Shown here: positions 6,191 through 6,723 of the stretch, one piece after another
Layout: the number at the start of each line of letters is the position of its first letter
Position numbering within the stretch: position 1 is the stretch's first letter
DNA from: Kocuria sp.
GTDB taxonomy: Bacteria; Actinomycetota; Actinomycetes; Actinomycetales; Micrococcaceae
Assembly (NCBI GenBank): GCA_030453435.1
Contig: JAKDKI010000129.1
Coordinates: 1 to 6,723 of the forward strand
Direction of reading: 5' to 3'
Length of the DNA stretch: 6,723 nt
Translations under genes and position numbers: made by a program
Notes under the pieces: generated by a model
The model's database searches: none
The model's input: only the letters and a program-made list of their open reading frames with translations
What the model was told of the DNA's origin: nothing

Positions 6191-6487
6191 GTGAACCTCA
6201 TCCTCTCCATCCTGTACTTGGTGGTCCATCTCGTCTATGTGGCGTTACTGGGCCGGCTCGTGTTGGACTGGGTACAGATGTTCGCCCGCAGCTGGCGGCC
6301 ACAGGGGATCATGTTGATCGCAGCGTCGGTCATCTACTCGGTTACCGACCCGCCCATGAACCTGTTGCGACGGGTTGTACCGCCACTGCGGTTCGGTGGC
6401 GTGGCCCTGGACCTGGGTTTCCTCATCCTGGTCTTCGCAGTCAGCATCATCCAATCGATCCTGTGGGGGATGTTGTTGCGGGGATAA
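6191..6487 (+). CDS. YggT family membrane protein
   Basis: A 98-residue integral membrane protein with two hydrophobic helices, about residues 3-23 (LILSILYLVVHLVYVALLG) and 74-95 (FLILVFAVSIIQSILWGMLL). The connecting segment carries the family block DPPMNLLRRVVPPLRFGGVALD, close to the usual YggT motif. The GTG start has GAGGG (6180-6184) six bases upstream and sits two bases after sepF. Its function is not firmly known; the family has been linked to osmotic tolerance and, in cyanobacteria and chloroplasts, to nucleoid or division phenotypes. The conserved place between sepF and divIVA in Gram-positive bacteria suggests a role at the division membrane, which is inference. Confidence 0.92.
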   Translation: MNLILSILYLVVHLVYVALLGRLVLDWVQMFARSWRPQGIMLIAASVIYSVTDPPMNLLRRVVPPLRFGGVALDLGFLILVFAVSIIQSILWGMLLRG

Positions 6488-6503
6488 GTGTCGGTGACAC
6501 CCC
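6481..6503 (+). terminator. Bulged hairpin at the end of yggT
   Basis: The perfect stem GTGTC-GGT-GACAC (6488-6500) can extend, after a four-base bulge (ATAA, containing most of the yggT stop), by pairing GGG (6481-6483) with CCC (6501-6503). There is no T-tract. It may be a weak terminator for the sepF-yggT unit; the stem is short, so confidence is low. Confidence 0.35.
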
Positions 6504-6505
6504 GA

Positions 6506-6522
6506 TAACCGAGCGTTGGTTA
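6506..6522. repeat. Inverted repeat TAACC-N7-GGTTA before divIVA
   Basis: Perfect 5-bp arms at 6506-6510 and 6518-6522; inward G-T and A-T pairs make a possible 7-bp stem around GCG. The right arm overlaps the proposed divIVA -35 box (6516-6521), the geometry expected of an operator. It could equally be part of a terminator structure after yggT. Confidence 0.35.
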
Positions 6523-6545
6523 CGCCGTAGTTGTATCCTTAGCGT
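6516..6545 (+). promoter_or_regulatory. Candidate divIVA promoter
   Basis: A possible -35 TTGGTT (6516-6521) and a -10 TAGCGT (6540-6545, TANNNT pattern) are separated by 18 bp. Transcription would begin near 6552, leaving a leader of about 56 nt that contains the palindrome AGGCC-T-GGCCT (6561-6571). divIVA homologues usually have their own promoter, consistent with the 120-bp gap here. Other AT-rich hexamers (TATCCT at 6534, TATCTT at 6550) lack a suitable -35. Confidence 0.33.
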
Positions 6546-6607
6546 TAATTATCTTGACCGAGGCCTGGCCTTCGCGGCTTGATTAGAAGTAGGAGTGAAG
6601 CACTCAC

Positions 6608-6723
6608 ATGACTTTGACACCAGAAGACGTCATCAATAAGCGGTTCCAACCCACCAAGTTCCGCGAGGGATACGACCAGGACGAGGTCGATGACTTCCTG
6701 GACGAGATCGTGGTCGAACTGCG
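6608..6723 (+). CDS. divIVA: DivIVA/Wag31 polar growth protein (3' partial)
   Basis: Coiled-coil scaffold that binds curved membrane at poles and septa and recruits wall-synthesis machinery; in Actinobacteria it is called Wag31 or antigen 84 and is often essential. Only the first 38 codons and two further bases are in the window. The visible sequence is the DivIVA membrane-binding N-terminus: MTLTPEDVINKRF, then the hallmark GYDQDEVDDFLDEIVVEL leading into the first coiled coil. The family's exposed hydrophobic tip residue is likely F13 (KRF). The ATG at 6608 follows AGGAG (6591-6595) at a long 12-base spacing; GAAG (6597-6600) gives seven bases. The place after sepF-yggT is the standard one. 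The rest of the gene lies outside the window. Confidence 0.96.
   Translation, partial: MTLTPEDVINKRFQPTKFREGYDQDEVDDFLDEIVVEL

Noticed and set aside
6142..6582. 146-codon + frame overlapping sepF end and yggT
   Set aside because: yggT has clear family motifs and membrane helices in its own frame; this frame gives a Pro/Arg-rich product spanning the divIVA spacer.

Overview
This window is a stretch of actinobacterial chromosome carrying the distal part of the division and cell-wall (dcw) cluster. All genes are on the + strand, in the order murC (5' end outside the window) - ftsQ - ftsZ - pgeF - yggS-type PLP-binding protein - sepF - yggT - divIVA/wag31 (3' end outside the window). The absence of ftsA between ftsQ and ftsZ, the presence of sepF, yggT and divIVA downstream, and the high G+C coding sequence point to Actinomycetota. 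The FtsZ N-terminal block and the DivIVA start (MTLTPEDVINKRFQPTKF) look most like Micrococcaceae (Arthrobacter/Kocuria relatives). That family assignment is from memory of the protein sequences, not a database search.

Layout. Bases 1-2360 hold murC and ftsQ, joined by a one-base stop/start overlap. Bases 2361-2616 are a non-coding spacer of about 51% G+C with three short perfect inverted repeats and one candidate promoter, probably the ftsZ control region. Bases 2617-3864 are ftsZ, followed by a small hairpin and then a long 16-bp-stem hairpin (3911-3945), probably a terminator or mRNA 3'-end structure. Bases 3973-5600 hold pgeF and the yggS-type gene, overlapping by four bases (GTGA). A 63-bp gap with another GC-rich hairpin leads to sepF and yggT (5664-6487), which are two bases apart. 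A 120-bp spacer with a candidate promoter and inverted repeats precedes divIVA at 6608.

How the genes work together. MurC adds L-alanine to UDP-MurNAc, and PgeF is known in E. coli to guard against L-serine in that position. FtsQ, FtsZ and SepF are divisome components: FtsZ forms the ring, SepF anchors it to the membrane in organisms without FtsA, and FtsQ links to the FtsB/FtsL sub-complex. The yggS-type protein handles pyridoxal 5'-phosphate, the cofactor of alanine racemase among others. YggT is a small membrane protein. DivIVA/Wag31 marks poles and septa and directs wall growth.

The gene content is ordinary for this lineage. I found no undescribed system. What merits a second look is the set of inverted repeats and hairpins at the four non-coding junctions, and a few family-level deviations in PgeF and the yggS-type protein.
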